Positions 33,029 through 33,389 of a stretch of 33,389 nt of DNA are shown here, one piece after another. Position 1 is the stretch's first letter. The number at the start of each line of letters is the position of its first letter. A program made the position numbers and the translations under genes. Location: assembly GCF_013450295.1 (NCBI RefSeq), contig NZ_SKBR01000008.1:1-33389 (forward strand), in the 5' to 3' direction. The notes below the pieces were generated by a model. It did not search any database. It was not told the origin of the DNA and saw only the letters and a list, made by a program, of their open reading frames with translations. The DNA is from Streptomyces sp. AJS327 (GTDB lineage Bacteria > Actinomycetota > Actinomycetes > Streptomycetales > Streptomycetaceae).

Positions 33029-33354
33029 TACCAACCCGGCACCGACACCGATGCCGTCCAGCTGCCGTCACGGGGGGTGGCGGGCGCCGAACGGGTGCTG
33101 TCGGCTGCCGTCACGGGGCCGCGCGCTCAGCGCTGTCCGGTGGTACCCGGACGCCGTCCGTCGCCACGTCATCCCTCGCCACGCGGCCACCGTCGCGCAT
33201 GCCGGCGGGCGCTGTCGGGCGCCGTCCCGACCGTTCTGGGGCCTCGGGTTCGGGGTGAAGCTCCGAAGCCAGGCCCCTTGGGTGGTGCGGGCTGAGGCCG
33301 TCGGGTACTCAACTGAGCTGGGATTCCTGGCCCGTTGGGCGGACGGTCGGAATT
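33029..33354. other. Right-end intergenic region
   Basis: No supported gene. GCTGCCGTCACGGGG is repeated at 33061-33075 and 33104-33118, 43 bases apart. Frames here have no ribosome sites and uncharacteristic Arg/Pro-rich translations. Confidence 0.4.
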
Positions 33355-33389
33355 CGGGTCTCGGGTCTCGGGTCTCGGGTCTCGGGTCT
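33355..33389 (+). repeat. Tandem heptamer repeat at the window edge
   Basis: Five perfect units of CGGGTCT run to the last base of the window, so the array may continue. The 7-bp period is not a multiple of three. No coding frame spans it convincingly. Confidence 0.85.

Noticed and set aside
1..33389. CRISPR array or cas genes
   Set aside because: No set of regularly spaced 25-40 base repeats was seen; the only tandem repeat is the 7-bp array at the right edge.

Overview
The window looks like an actinomycete chromosome, almost certainly Streptomyces or a close relative. It is very GC-rich with strong third-position G/C bias, uses many GTG and TTG starts behind AGGAGG-type ribosome sites, couples genes through GTGA/ATGA overlaps, and carries Streptomyces-typical families (DUF6907, DUF6223, NarL-type two-component systems, tyrosine integrases with a LacI-like insertion). 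All assignments come from reading the sequence; no database was searched.

Left part (1-8258). Seven plus-strand genes (270-6607) form one tightly coupled operon: an adenosylhomocysteinase-like NAD-binding protein, a thymidylate-kinase-like P-loop kinase, a GT8 glycosyltransferase, an aminoglycoside-phosphotransferase-fold kinase, a GT2 glycosyltransferase, a PIG-L-type deacetylase and a GT4-like glycosyltransferase. Together they look like an uncharacterised pathway that builds and decorates a small glycoside. A perfect 18-bp hairpin separates the operon from a convergent second APH-fold kinase. A small, possibly truncated ORF follows.

Island (8259-22902). Two 96-bp direct repeats (94/96 identical) bound about 14.5 kb. 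Each repeat holds the 3' half of a tRNA-Pro gene, from the anticodon loop on, plus its hairpin terminator. This is the usual scar of tRNA-targeted integration. Between them are fragments of defence-related systems: a type I methylase (HsdM) and specificity subunit (HsdS) coupled to a 63-residue two-helix membrane protein but with no HsdR; a QatB-like/QatC pair with no QatA or QatD; a divergent pair ending in a multi-helix membrane protein; a DGQHR (DndB-like) protein with no other dnd genes; and a coiled-coil TIR protein. Interspersed are a frameshifted unknown gene, two decayed integrase relics, an IS5-type transposase broken into two oppositely oriented pieces, and a frameshifted small gene. 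The integrase is dead, so the island is probably fixed in place.

Right part (22903-33389). Apart from an 870-bp gene-poor stretch, this looks like ordinary chromosome: a small secreted protein, an unknown 150-residue protein, a DUF6907 protein, a DUF6223 membrane protein divergent from a histidine kinase/LuxR response regulator pair (with a duplicated 18-bp dyad between them), a NERD-UvrD type helicase, a small membrane protein and a two-HTH regulator with a strong terminator. The window ends in a 7-bp tandem repeat.
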